Source: Tatumella citrea (lineage in GTDB: Bacteria > Pseudomonadota > Gammaproteobacteria > Enterobacterales > Enterobacteriaceae). From it: a stretch of 64,000 nucleotides of DNA. The stretch is taken from positions 4,369,501 to 4,433,500 of the forward strand of contig NZ_CP015579.1 in assembly GCF_002163585.1 (NCBI RefSeq). Direction: 5' to 3'. Of this stretch, positions 7,885-16,195 are shown in pieces; the first letter of the stretch is position 1, and every line of letters begins with the position of its first letter. Position numbers and translations under genes: made by a program. The notes under the pieces were generated by a model. That model ran no database searches. It was not told where the DNA came from and saw only the letters and a program-made list of their open reading frames with translations.

Positions 7885-8796
7885 TTGATCAGCCAGCGCT
7901 TATTTGCCACTGTATTTTTTTCGTTAATTGTTTCGCTTCTGATTCCTTTTTCTGCACAGGCATTTACCTGTCAGGCTAATGGTACCAGCATAAGCACTTC
8001 CGGTAGTGTTAACGTTTATGTGAATCTACAACCGACCTTACAGACTAATCAGAACCTTGTGGTTAATCTTGGTGATAGCATCAAGTGTAAAAATGATTTG
8101 CCTTCATCTTATAAAGATCCTATCAGAATCGGCGCCTCATCCGTTTATAATGGTGTTTTAAATAATTTTACCGGTAGCATTGGCTATTATGGTACGACCT
8201 ACCCTTTCCCCACCACTTCGGCAACCGCCTGGGTTCGTCACACCTGGGGAAGTTATCAGCCCTGGCAGGCGATTCTTTATCTGACTGCAACGGGCGCTGC
8301 AGGGGGCGTTGTTATACAACAAGGTACATTGTTTGCAACATTGCGACTGGAGAAAAGTGAATCAGAAACCACGGTTTCTCAGACCATTGTCTGGAATTTA
8401 TATGCAAATAATACGGTGACGGTACCTACCGGGGGATGTGATGTTTCTTCGCGTAATGTCACTGTTCAGTTACCTGATTATCCGGGGTCTGCCAGTGTTC
8501 CTTTAACCGTTCACTGCGGTTCAACAAAAGCGCTCTCCTATTACTTATCTGGTACTACAGCTGACAGTGCTGCATCGATATTTACCAATACATCATCCGC
8601 TTCCCCTGCCAGTGGCATTGGTGTGCAATTATCAAATAGTAGTGGCGTTCTAACTGCGAATAAAAATGTGTCTCTGGGGAATGTGGGTACTACTCCGGTC
8701 AGTCTTGGGCTTACCGCTTCCTATGCCCGTACCTCCGGTCAGGTGGTTGCCGGTAACGTGCAGTCGATAGTCGGTGTGACCTTCGTTTACCAGTAA
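7885..8796 (+). CDS. FimH-like tip adhesin, copy 2
   Basis: 303-aa paralogue of the preceding FimH. The likely start is TTG 7885, since AAGGAA at 7873-7878 lies 6 nt upstream and no ATG precedes the signal peptide MISQRLFATVFFSLIVSLLI (cleavage ...SAQA). The mature chain begins FTCQANGTSIS. The lectin domain (SVNVYVNLQP, YPFPTTSATAWV) is closer to E. coli FimH than that of copy 1. The pocket loop (LEKSESETTVSQ) nevertheless lacks the Gln/Asn/Asp residues used for mannose, while Phe1, CKND and KDP are kept. The pilin domain is virtually identical to copy 1, so it should use the same FimC/FimG partners. Confidence 0.88.
   Translation: MISQRLFATVFFSLIVSLLIPFSAQAFTCQANGTSISTSGSVNVYVNLQPTLQTNQNLVVNLGDSIKCKNDLPSSYKDPIRIGASSVYNGVLNNFTGSIGYYGTTYPFPTTSATAWVRHTWGSYQPWQAILYLTATGAAGGVVIQQGTLFATLRLEKSESETTVSQTIVWNLYANNTVTVPTGGCDVSSRNVTVQLPDYPGSASVPLTVHCGSTKALSYYLSGTTADSAASIFTNTSSASPASGIGVQLSNSSGVLTANKNVSLGNVGTTPVSLGLTASYARTSGQVVAGNVQSIVGVTFVYQ
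8404..8796 (+). repeat. Near-identical 393-bp repeat, right copy (fimH pilin domain)
   Basis: Partner of 7357-7749; it encodes the pilin domain of the second adhesin. Recombination between the two direct copies would delete 1047 bp and leave one adhesin gene whose lectin domain comes from copy 1. Confidence 0.92.
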
Positions 8797-8820
8797 ACAC
8801 TGATGGCAGCGTAGTGTTCT

Positions 8821-8849
8821 ATCCCCGCAGCCAGACGGGGATTTTTTTT
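8821..8849 (+). terminator. Rho-independent terminator of the fim operon
   Basis: ATCCCCG (8821-8827) pairs with CGGGGAT (8836-8842) around an 8-nt loop and runs directly into eight Ts (8842-8849). It is a textbook intrinsic terminator 24 bp after the second adhesin gene. Confidence 0.92.
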
Positions 8850-9689
8850 GCATTTTTCAACGTCACAAAAAGATAAAACCAAACCTAGAATACCCGTCAG
8901 AGAAAAATATTATCATTTTTTCGTTAAATACTGCAGGCATAGTGATATTTAGATACCAGACATTATCCGGGAAAAAAGAAATTATTGCCAAATTCAGTTC
9001 GGTAGACTGGCGTAGATACGGGTTATCACAATGGCGAACGCTTATTTGATACTACAATCTTTCTGTTGAATTACTCATTAAAGTTAAAGTTACGCGAGTA
9101 CTGAATAGCAGGTGTCGTCGTAAGATCATCCCCGGCTGATTTCATATTGATTTATGTTTTTACGGGATTGTGCCTGTTTATATGCTGTTTTTCAGCGTAT
9201 TGCCAAAATCGCATGGTTGTTTAATCAGGTGAGAGTGAGGGGCCGTTGTGTCGTTGAGTAGGGTCAGAATTGTTTAATTTTTCTGAAAGATTATTCCATA
9301 CCGGACAAGTAAATAATTTCTGTCTGTTGGTTCATCATTATGAATGAGACTGGCGATCCATAAAACGTTGGTCTGAATGAAAGGTGAATAAAAATAATGA
9401 ATTTAATGGGTGGTCAGTGGTGTTTAGTTGTTTGTTGAAATAGTTAATTAATATTGGTTAGTGTTTTGAAAAGTTGAGAAAAATTAATCTAAAATCACTT
9501 TTGTTATTTTTTTAAAATAACATATAATGACTTTGTCAGACATAGTTACAATGTTGATTGGCTAGTGTTTTAAAATGATCTGGTTCATCATAAACAATGA
9601 TGCCAGCTCTTAATCTCTTAGCTTTATTCTGTAATGTCAGGACAAAGTTAAGTTCATGGAATGGACTGCTTTTAATTAAAGGATGAATA
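8850..9689. other. Non-coding region before the second fimbrial operon
   Basis: About 840 bp with no convincing gene on either strand; the open minus-strand frame entering from 10099 is a shadow of the pilin gene. It contains a perfect AT-rich inverted repeat GTTATTTT-TTT-AAAATAAC (9503-9521) about 170 bp before the pilin. The last 300 bp are AT-rich like the fimA upstream region and probably carry the promoter of the FGL operon. I found no recognisable insertion-sequence remnant. Confidence 0.5.
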
Positions 9690-10187
9690 ATGAAATTTAC
9701 TATGACCGCTATCTCTCTGGGCCTGCTGATGGTATCTGCAGCTGCATCTGCTGGCACTGTGTCTAACATTACTACTGCTACTACGAATGTTGAGTTTTCT
9801 TCTACGTCTACCGTGACTAACACCCTGATACCAGTAACTGGTCTTAAAGCAGGTGCGATTAGCTCCTCGACTCTTCTGGCAAAAGGTACTGTTTCTACAA
9901 ATGATACCGGTCCTGTGGCTTTTGGCGTAACGGCATCTGATCGCCATGTTGAATCAGGCAGTGCCTTTATCGCAACAGGGGGAAATAATAGCAATAATAC
10001 ACTGAGTTTCAGTATTCTTCCTGGTAACCTTTTAAACGTTAAAGTTGAGGATATTAATGGCAGGACCTGGGCTATTAACGGTACATCAACGGGTAGCATG
10101 GACTACAATGTGATTGTGGCAGGAGCGCAGAATGTTAATGCTGATACCTACAACATCTCTGTTGATGCAGCGGTTTATCAGCCTTAA
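9690..10187 (+). CDS. Cysteine-free fimbrial subunit of an FGL chaperone-usher system
   Basis: 165-aa secreted protein with signal peptide MKFTMTAISLGLLMVSAAAS and a Ser/Thr/Asn-rich beta-strand sequence. It has no Cys in the mature chain, and ends TYNISVDAAVYQP with the Tyr near the C-terminus typical of chaperone-assembled subunits. AAAGGA sits just upstream of the ATG. It lies ahead of a Caf1M-like chaperone and an usher, so it is most probably the major subunit of a thin or capsule-like fibre (compare Caf1, SefA, SafA). I cannot assign it to a named family by sequence alone. A strong terminator follows, consistent with high pilin expression relative to the downstream genes. Confidence 0.75.
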   Translation: MKFTMTAISLGLLMVSAAASAGTVSNITTATTNVEFSSTSTVTNTLIPVTGLKAGAISSSTLLAKGTVSTNDTGPVAFGVTASDRHVESGSAFIATGGNNSNNTLSFSILPGNLLNVKVEDINGRTWAINGTSTGSMDYNVIVAGAQNVNADTYNISVDAAVYQP

Positions 10188-10280
10188 TCAGTTTCAGCCG
10201 GCGTGTCCCTCAAAACAGTAGCACGTTAACCGGGACGGCCTTATGAAAGTTTGCTTCTCTGTCTAATGCAAACAGATTAC

Positions 10281-10330
10281 AACACCAGCGCGATAGATGG
10301 GCTTTAAATTCTTATCGGCTGGTGTTTTTT
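10281..10330 (+). terminator. Terminator/attenuator between pilin and chaperone genes
   Basis: AACACCAGC (10281-10289) pairs with GCTGGTGTT (10318-10326), with an inner CGATA/TATCG helix, followed by TTTT to 10330. It lies about 95 bp after the pilin stop and 220 bp before the chaperone. Such partial terminators commonly set the pilin-to-assembly-protein ratio. The 360-bp gap contains nothing else recognisable. Confidence 0.8.
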
Positions 10331-10547
10331 GTTAATCTGGCAAGTACTTTTAATCAGTTAAAAATCTATAATTATGCCAGGTAAAAGTGGTTTTTTATAT
10401 TTTTAAAATGACCATCATGAATGGATTTTTTCTTCTTATGTCGGGTGTTTAAGGGGTAGTTTATCTAACATTTACTGCCTTCTATACGGATATAGCCTGG
10501 AGGCTAATAAATTCCGTTTTTATTTTTATTACAAAAGGAACACTGTA

Positions 10548-11273
10548 ATGAATAGAAAAACATTTCTCAAAGCATCTGCGCTGGCTATGCTTTTTTTTTC
10601 TGGTATCGCATCATCAATTGAACATGAAAATGTCAATAAAAAAACATTTACGGTAACGCTCGGAAGTTCCCGGGTTATTTACAAAGAAGGCACTCAGGGC
10701 GGCTCTCTTTCGATAAATAATCCTCAGGATTATCCCATCCTTGTTCAGTCAATGGTTTTTTCTGAAGACAAGAAAGGTCGCGCTCCTTTCATTGTGACGC
10801 CGCCATTATTCCGGCTGGATGCGAAACAGCAGAGCCGGCTGCGCATTGTTAAATCCGGGAATATTCCTGCCACCGATCGTGAAACTCTGTACTGGCTGTG
10901 CGTCAAAGGTGTTCCACCGGACGACGATAAGCAGAATAGTGTAAGTAAGGGCCGGAGCGAAATTAATATCGATGTAATGGTGAGTATCTGCAGTAAGATG
11001 ATTTACCGTCCGGCACAGGTAAACGGTGATCTTATTTCTGCTGCGCAAAAACTGCATTGGGAGATTAACGGTAATAAACTAAACGTTGAAAACCCTACAC
11101 CATTTTATATGAATATCAATTCAGTGTCTGTCGGGGGTAAACCCGTTACCATAGCGGATTACATCGCGCCTTTTGGCCATAAGCAGTATGTTTCTCCAGG
11201 TAAAGGGGCGGTAGAGTGGGATATCCTGACTGACCTCGGTGGTGTTAGCAAAAAATTCCATGAAAATAAATAA
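10548..11273 (+). CDS. FGL-type periplasmic fimbrial chaperone (Caf1M-like)
   Basis: 241-aa PapD-superfamily chaperone. The signals DYPILVQSMVF, PFIVTPPLFRLDAKQQSRLR and LYWLCVKGVPPDDD are those of Caf1M. The F1-G1 loop is long and is bracketed by two cysteines (WLCVKG and VSICSKM), the disulphide characteristic of the FGL subfamily. The subunit-anchoring pair is Arg in GSSRVIY and Lys in SKMIYRP. The signal peptide is encoded over a run of nine Ts (10591-10599), in frame in this sequence, where slippage would abolish expression. The usher follows after 11 bp. Confidence 0.9.
   Translation: MNRKTFLKASALAMLFFSGIASSIEHENVNKKTFTVTLGSSRVIYKEGTQGGSLSINNPQDYPILVQSMVFSEDKKGRAPFIVTPPLFRLDAKQQSRLRIVKSGNIPATDRETLYWLCVKGVPPDDDKQNSVSKGRSEINIDVMVSICSKMIYRPAQVNGDLISAAQKLHWEINGNKLNVENPTPFYMNINSVSVGGKPVTIADYIAPFGHKQYVSPGKGAVEWDILTDLGGVSKKFHENK
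10591..10599 (+). repeat. T9 homopolymer in chaperone signal sequence
   Basis: Nine consecutive Ts within codons 14-18 of the chaperone gene (ATG CTT TTT TTT TCT). The frame is intact at nine. A change of one base would truncate the protein shortly afterwards. Confidence 0.85.
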
Positions 11274-11284
11274 AGGCTAACCTT

Positions 11285-13769
11285 ATGCTACTCAATACCA
11301 GTAAGCCTTTATTCGTTTTAATTTTTTTTTTGCATCATACAGCCCACTGCCCTTTGTGCGAAAGAGTATAAGTTCGATGCATTAAAGCTGAATGGAGGGA
11401 AAGATATTGATATTTCGTTGTTTAATGAAAACGGGCAACCGCCTGGTCGATATCTGGTCGATGTGTACCTGAACGAAAAGTTAGTTGATTCACGTGAAAT
11501 TGATTTCAGTGTGCAGAAAGACCAGCATGGGCATTCCCGGCTGCTGCCCTGCCTGAGTCTTGAGCAACTCGCTGGCTATGGTATTAAAGTCGAAGATTTT
11601 TCCGTCCTTACCACTGATGGGAAGTGTGCGCACATTGATGGTATTCCGGCCGCGGAAAGCCATTTTAACCTGCCGATGCAACAGTTAACGCTGAGTATTC
11701 CACAGGTTGCACTGCGCGCACCGCTACGCGGTATTGCACCTCAGGCACTGTGGAATGATGGTCTGCCAGCCTTGCTGATGAACTACAGTGCCAATTTTTC
11801 CCGTTCTGAACTGCGTGGTTCCTCAACACAGACTAACGATACTGCGTGGGTTAATGTACAGCCCGGAGCGAATATTGGTGCCTGGCGTCTGCGTAACTCT
11901 TCTACCTGGGATAATTTTGATACTAATTCCGGGTTGCAGACGTTATGGACTTACGCCGAACGCGGTTTTTATGATCAAAAAGTCCGTCTGACCCTGGGCG
12001 AAAAAACAACGTCGGGCGATGTATTCGACAGCGTGCCTTTCCGTGGTGTCATGCTGAGTTCCGACGAAAATATGGTGCCTTTCAACCAGAGTTCTTTTGC
12101 GCCTGTTATCCGGGGTATTGCACGAACCCAGGCCCGGGTGGAAATTATGCAGGGCGGTTATTCTGTCTACAGTGATACAGTCGCACCCGGACCTTTCGCT
12201 ATTTCAGATTTCACCCCTGTCGGCAGCGGCTCTGATTTACAGGTAACCGTAACGGAAGCTGACGGTCAGAAGCAGTTCTTCACCGTCCCCTGGCAGACAC
12301 CTGCTATTGCGCTGCATGAAGGGTATTTCAAATACAATCTGATGATGGGTAAATACCGATCATCTTACCATTCAGTGGATTCATCTACTGTCGGCCAGGT
12401 ATCCGCTATCTATGGATTGCCCTATGGTATGACGGTTTACTCCGGCCTGCAGCAGGCGGAAAACTATCGTTCGGGAGCCGCGGGGATGGGAACATCACTC
12501 GGGCGTTTAGGCAGTGTCAGCCTGGATACCACAACATCCCGGGCGCAAAAAAAAGGTAAGCAACGTGAAAACGGAGAAAGCTGGCGTTTGCGCTACAGCA
12601 ACAATATCTATGGCAGCAACAGCACGCTGACTTTTAATCAGCAGTACGCTTCGGAAAGGTATAGTTCTTTGTCAGATGCGCTGGATACCTGGCGACCGGA
12701 TAACTACAGCAGTACCAGTCTAAATCGTGGTATGCGGAACAGAAAGACAGTTACGCTATCACAGCCACTGGGGAACGCAGGAGCGCTGAGTCTGAGTGCT
12801 ACGCGGTTGTCGTACCATAACAGGTCTGTGCATACCAACCTGATGAGTGGTAACTACGGCATCAACCTCAATGGAATTTATACTTCTCTGAACCTTGCGC
12901 GTAACAACCGTGCGCAGACTGATGGTTCGGTAGTGATGGATAACGTGGTCAGCATATGGATAAGTATACCTCTTGAGCGCTGGATGGGGTCGTCAACCAG
13001 AATGTCATTGCAGACAATATCGTCTTCACCGGGTGGTAGCAATCAGCAGGTGGGTCTTAACGGCACTGCTGCGGATAACCGCCTGCACTGGAATGTTAGT
13101 CAGCGTCGCAACTCTGGCAATAACCATACAACAAACAGCAGTGCGTTACAGGCTAAATGGTATGGCGGATACGGCCAGGTTGGAGCTAACTACACTTATT
13201 CTCCTGAATGGCGGCAGATGAGCGGTGACCTGGAAGGGGGCATTGTTGTGCACCGCGGAGGTGTAACCTTTGGTCAGCCGCTGAGTGACACGGTCGCACT
13301 GGTAGAAACCCCGAATGCTTCTGGCGTACCGGTCGGTTACGGTATGGGTGTGCGAACCGACTTTATGGGGTACACCACGGTAGCGAACATGCGGCCTTAT
13401 CAGGAAAATGTTATCTCAATCGATCCTTCAGTATTACCGGACGACGTCGACGTTAGCCAGACTGATATACGCGTTATCCCAACTGCTGGTGCCATTATTC
13501 CAGTGAAGTTTAATACCCGAAGCGGTAAAAAGATCCTGTTTAATCTTAAACACAAGCATGCTGCTATCCCGTTTGGTGCGATTGCAACGATAAAAGGCGA
13601 ATCGGGGCAAACCGGATTAGTGGGGGACGCAGGGTCTGTGTATCTGACCGGCATGCCAGATAAGGGAGGAATTAGTGTGAACTGGAAAGGTAATCAGTGC
13701 ACCGCAACCTATAATCTCAACGTAGAAAAAAATAAAGATCTTTACGTTGTAGACGCCAACTGTCATTGA
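11285..13769 (+). CDS. FGL-type outer membrane usher, out of frame at a T10 tract
   Basis: Usher of about 827 aa (family size 800-860) with the expected domains: N-terminal chaperone-binding segment (DISLFNENGQPPGRYLVDVY), barrel and plug (GDVFDSVPFRGV; SFAPVIRGIARTQARV), and C-terminal domains with a Cys pair (NQCTATYN, DANCH). The natural start is ATG 11285, which begins the signal peptide MLLNTSKPLFVLIFF. The frame then runs into a stop 28 codons on because the T run at 11322-11331 has ten bases. With nine Ts the protein continues CIIQPTALCAKEYKF into the usher without a break. The downstream frame alone is open only from 11322. Either this is the OFF phase of a slippage switch, a disabled gene, or a base-calling error in the homopolymer. 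Confidence 0.85.
11322..11331 (+). repeat. T10 homopolymer, candidate phase-variation tract in usher
   Basis: Ten Ts inside the usher signal-peptide coding region. The count is one more than needed to join ATG 11285 to the usher frame. See the usher entry. Confidence 0.88.
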
Positions 13770-13787
13770 TTAAGTGGAGTGAAAGCT

Positions 13788-14249
13788 ATGGCTGGAAAAT
13801 ACCATTGGGCGGGTAAACTGATGCTGCTGACTAGTCTGTTAATTTCTGTGGCAGGGACAGTGTTTGCCGCTCAGGATGTAAAGGTAACGCTGCGCCCATC
13901 GGGTCAGATGCAGATAGCCGGAAGGCTGGGTGATGAACGGGTGATTGCTACAGGGAGTGTTAGTGTTACTCGTAGCTCTGTCGACGACAATATCGTTGTC
14001 TGGCTTAATGCCCTGCAGGATGGAGGGCGCGGTGGTCGTTATATCATTACCGGGAAAAATAATGAAAACAACAAACTGCGCGTGAAGCTGAAAGCTGAAG
14101 ACAGCCATTCTGATAATAATTCTGGTGGCATTGTTTTCACTGGCAACCGTTTTACCCGGACGTTTGAAATTGTCGCAGATGGTGAACAAAAGATCACATC
14201 TGATGTTTATCCCATTAATCTCCAGGCTGGGATCGAAACCAGTTTGTAG
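13788..14249 (+). CDS. Secreted minor fimbrial subunit or adhesin of the FGL operon
   Basis: 153-aa protein directly after the usher (18 bp). ATG 13788 is preferred over the in-frame GTG 13779 because GTGGAG (13774-13779) is then properly spaced. A signal peptide (ending GTVFA) precedes AQDVKVTLRPSGQMQIAG. The mature protein has no Cys, is beta-rich, and contains FTRTFEIVADGEQKITSDVYP, where the DGxxxxxxxxYP pattern near the end recalls the last strands of Afa/Dr and Saf-type subunits. Its place after the usher suggests a tip or minor subunit. I do not recognise a specific family, so the role rests on context. Confidence 0.65.
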   Translation: MAGKYHWAGKLMLLTSLLISVAGTVFAAQDVKVTLRPSGQMQIAGRLGDERVIATGSVSVTRSSVDDNIVVWLNALQDGGRGGRYIITGKNNENNKLRVKLKAEDSHSDNNSGGIVFTGNRFTRTFEIVADGEQKITSDVYPINLQAGIETSL

Positions 14250-14276
14250 ATTATTTCTATGCCGGATAACGTGATA

Positions 14277-14294
14277 CGCCCCCTTTGCGGGGCG
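14277..14294 (+). terminator. GC-rich hairpin after the FGL fimbrial operon
   Basis: CGCCCC (14277-14282) pairs with GGGGCG (14289-14294) with a 6-nt loop, 27 bp after the last fimbrial gene. No T-run follows. It is likely the operon end but may need Rho. Confidence 0.5.
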
Positions 14295-14542
14295 CTGTTG
14301 CAAAGATCGTCGTATTGATAAACTCTGCACCTATTTTCACCAGTCAGCACGCAACTCATGAACATATTTAAAGGTCGGCATTTTCAGCGAGATATCATTC
14401 TCCGGGCAGTATGCTGGTACTGTGAATATGGCATCAGCTAAGGTGCACTCACCACAAACTTTACAACTGTGCCATTTTTTTGCCTTTTTATCGGCTCTGG
14501 CGTGTACTTTGCATTAAATTGTTCTTTTGCAGGGGACTGATG

Positions 14543-15835
14543 ATGACTGACTATATACCGACTACCCTTCGTTTTTTACTGGCCTCCAGACAGTGTGAAC
14601 TCAACAGCCTGGGCTGTTTGCTGGACAGTGGGGAGCTGGTAGGTAAAGTCAGCGTGCTTATCCATCATCTGCAACGTGAACGGGGTACAGTTAATCTGTT
14701 TCTGTGCAGTGAAGGACGGCAGACCGCAGCAGATTTACGCCACCGTGAGCAGGACTCACTGGAGTCCCAGCAGGATCTGATGCACTATCTCGACAATGCT
14801 CAGGCGCTGGACCCGGGCCAGCCACAGGCCAGCCGGTTATTTCACTGCGCTGCCAGAGCCGTGTATGCGCTGGGAGTATTACAGGAAACCCGTCAGCAGA
14901 TTACCGGCAGGGTCGCCTCCCTGGTGGCTGCGGTAGAAGTCTACAACGATACTATCCGTCACCTGCTGTCACTGGTGTTTGCGGTCTCTGATGCTTCGGC
15001 TGATCCGGCCATCTCGCGGGCCCTGATTGCCTTGTTCAGTTTTATGCAGGGCAAGGAGCTGGCAGGCCAGGAAAGGGCGATTGGGGTGCGTATCTTCAGC
15101 GGACATATGCCGGAAGATGAGGATGATCATCCGGCCGGGCAGATAGTCAGCCTGATTGAACGTCAGGAACACTACTTTACCACCTTCAGTGAATTCAGCG
15201 ACCCGGACAACCTGGGCCGTTGGCAGGAGATGGCAACCGACAGCGAATTTGAACGGTTACGTCGGATTGCCTGTACCCGGGGCAGTTTGTCGGGGAATAC
15301 TGATGTCAGCCAGCACTGGTTTCTACTGGCTACCCGGCGTATCGATACCATGAAACAACTGGAAGATCATTTGCAGCACACGCTGATGGCGCTGTGCCGT
15401 GACCGTATTCTCAGTACTCAGCGTGCCTGTGACGAGCAACAGGCAGATATTAACAGTCTGAAAACGACGATGGCTGACAGCTATGGCGGGTATTCGGTGT
15501 TTATGGAGCACTCTTCTGTAGACGCGCACCGGCCGGGAGGCTGGCTGCAAAGTGAAGGTGTTCAGCCACAGCTCGGGCAGTCGCTGCTCTCCCTGTTACG
15601 TCAGCAATCACAGCGACTGGATGCACAGAATCAGGAGCTGACGGATCTGCGCGAGGTTCTTCATCAGCGGAAAACCGTGGACAGTGCCAAGAAACTGCTG
15701 ATGCAGCACCGACAACTGAGCGAAGATGAAGCCTATAAAACTCTGCGTCAGATGGCGATGGATCAGAATAAAAAGATCTCAGATATCGCCGCTGCATTGC
15801 TGTCGGTCGCCGGTGTATTCGACCATCCTGGCTAA
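14543..15835 (+). CDS. nasR: Nitrate-responsive antiterminator NasR
   Basis: About 430-aa regulator. An N-terminal NIT-type nitrate/nitrite sensing domain (LIHHLQRERGTVNLFL and the following helices, to about residue 300) precedes a C-terminal ANTAR RNA-binding domain (VDSAKKLLMQHRQLSEDEAY ... MAMDQNKKISDIA). This is the Klebsiella NasR architecture: with nitrate bound it prevents termination in the nasF leader. AGGGGA at 14531-14536 fits ATG 14543; ATG 14540 is adjacent. The frame is open further upstream, but that extension lacks NasR character. It lies upstream of and codirectional with the nas operon, with the leader terminator between them as expected. Confidence 0.9.
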   Translation: MTDYIPTTLRFLLASRQCELNSLGCLLDSGELVGKVSVLIHHLQRERGTVNLFLCSEGRQTAADLRHREQDSLESQQDLMHYLDNAQALDPGQPQASRLFHCAARAVYALGVLQETRQQITGRVASLVAAVEVYNDTIRHLLSLVFAVSDASADPAISRALIALFSFMQGKELAGQERAIGVRIFSGHMPEDEDDHPAGQIVSLIERQEHYFTTFSEFSDPDNLGRWQEMATDSEFERLRRIACTRGSLSGNTDVSQHWFLLATRRIDTMKQLEDHLQHTLMALCRDRILSTQRACDEQQADINSLKTTMADSYGGYSVFMEHSSVDAHRPGGWLQSEGVQPQLGQSLLSLLRQQSQRLDAQNQELTDLREVLHQRKTVDSAKKLLMQHRQLSEDEAYKTLRQMAMDQNKKISDIAAALLSVAGVFDHPG

Positions 15836-15842
15836 ATTTAAA

Positions 15843-15881
15843 TGCACATGAAGGGTGCGTGTATTGTTCTTTTGCGGTGCA
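15843..15881 (+). promoter_or_regulatory. Two candidate NtrC enhancer sites
   Basis: TGCACATGAAGGGTGCG (15843-15859) and TGTTCTTTTGCGGTGCA (15865-15881) both resemble the 17-bp NtrC consensus (TGCAC-N7-GTGCA). The first keeps both half-sites; the second has a strong right half. Their centres are 22 bp apart, on the same helix face, roughly 150-180 bp upstream of the sigma-54 promoter. Confidence 0.65.
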
Positions 15882-16025
15882 GGTCACATTTTTTCCCGGT
15901 GAACCCGACCCGCCAGAAATAGCGTGTGCTGTTTACCGCCGTTCCTGTAACGGATTATTTTTCCCCTGCTAAATAAAGGGTTTATTACCCATTTTCTTAC
16001 TGAAATGTCTGTAAGGCTCCTCTGC

Positions 16026-16041
16026 TGGCATGTCTCTTGCT
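16026..16041 (+). promoter_or_regulatory. Sigma-54 (-24/-12) promoter of the nas operon
   Basis: TGGCATGTCTCTTGCT has GG and GC at the exact -24/-12 spacing of RpoN promoters. Transcription would start near 16052, ahead of the leader terminator. The Klebsiella nasF promoter is known to be Ntr-controlled. Confidence 0.82.
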
Positions 16042-16113
16042 TGAATAAATTCAAAATTGATTAAATCTGTGGGCCCGACCAACGGCGGCCGGGAACACGG
16101 GTTACGGATAATG

Positions 16114-16161
16114 GCGTCCATCACTGCATATTCAGTATGCAGCGGTGGGCGCTTTTTTTTT
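16114..16161 (+). terminator. nasF leader terminator controlled by NasR
   Basis: A long stem: GCGTCCATCACTGCATA (16114-16130) pairs with TATGCAGCGGTGGGCGC (16136-16152) with two G-T wobbles and one mismatch, loop TTCAG, followed by nine Ts (16153-16161). It sits 34 bp before nasF. The GC-rich stretch 16070-16113 can form further hairpins and is the likely NasR (ANTAR) target, but I could not settle its exact fold. Confidence 0.9.
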
Positions 16162-16195
16162 GCCAAAACTGACCGGGCACAGAAGGACAGGGTGA

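Noticed and set aside
8850..9689. Possible decayed transposase or insertion sequence between the two fimbrial operons
   Set aside because: I found no terminal inverted repeats, target duplications or DDE-like peptide in any frame, so it is left as unexplained non-coding DNA.
9536..10099. 187-aa minus-strand open frame over the FGL pilin
   Set aside because: It is antisense to a gene with a clear ribosome site and signal peptide. Its composition mirrors the Thr/Ser-rich pilin.
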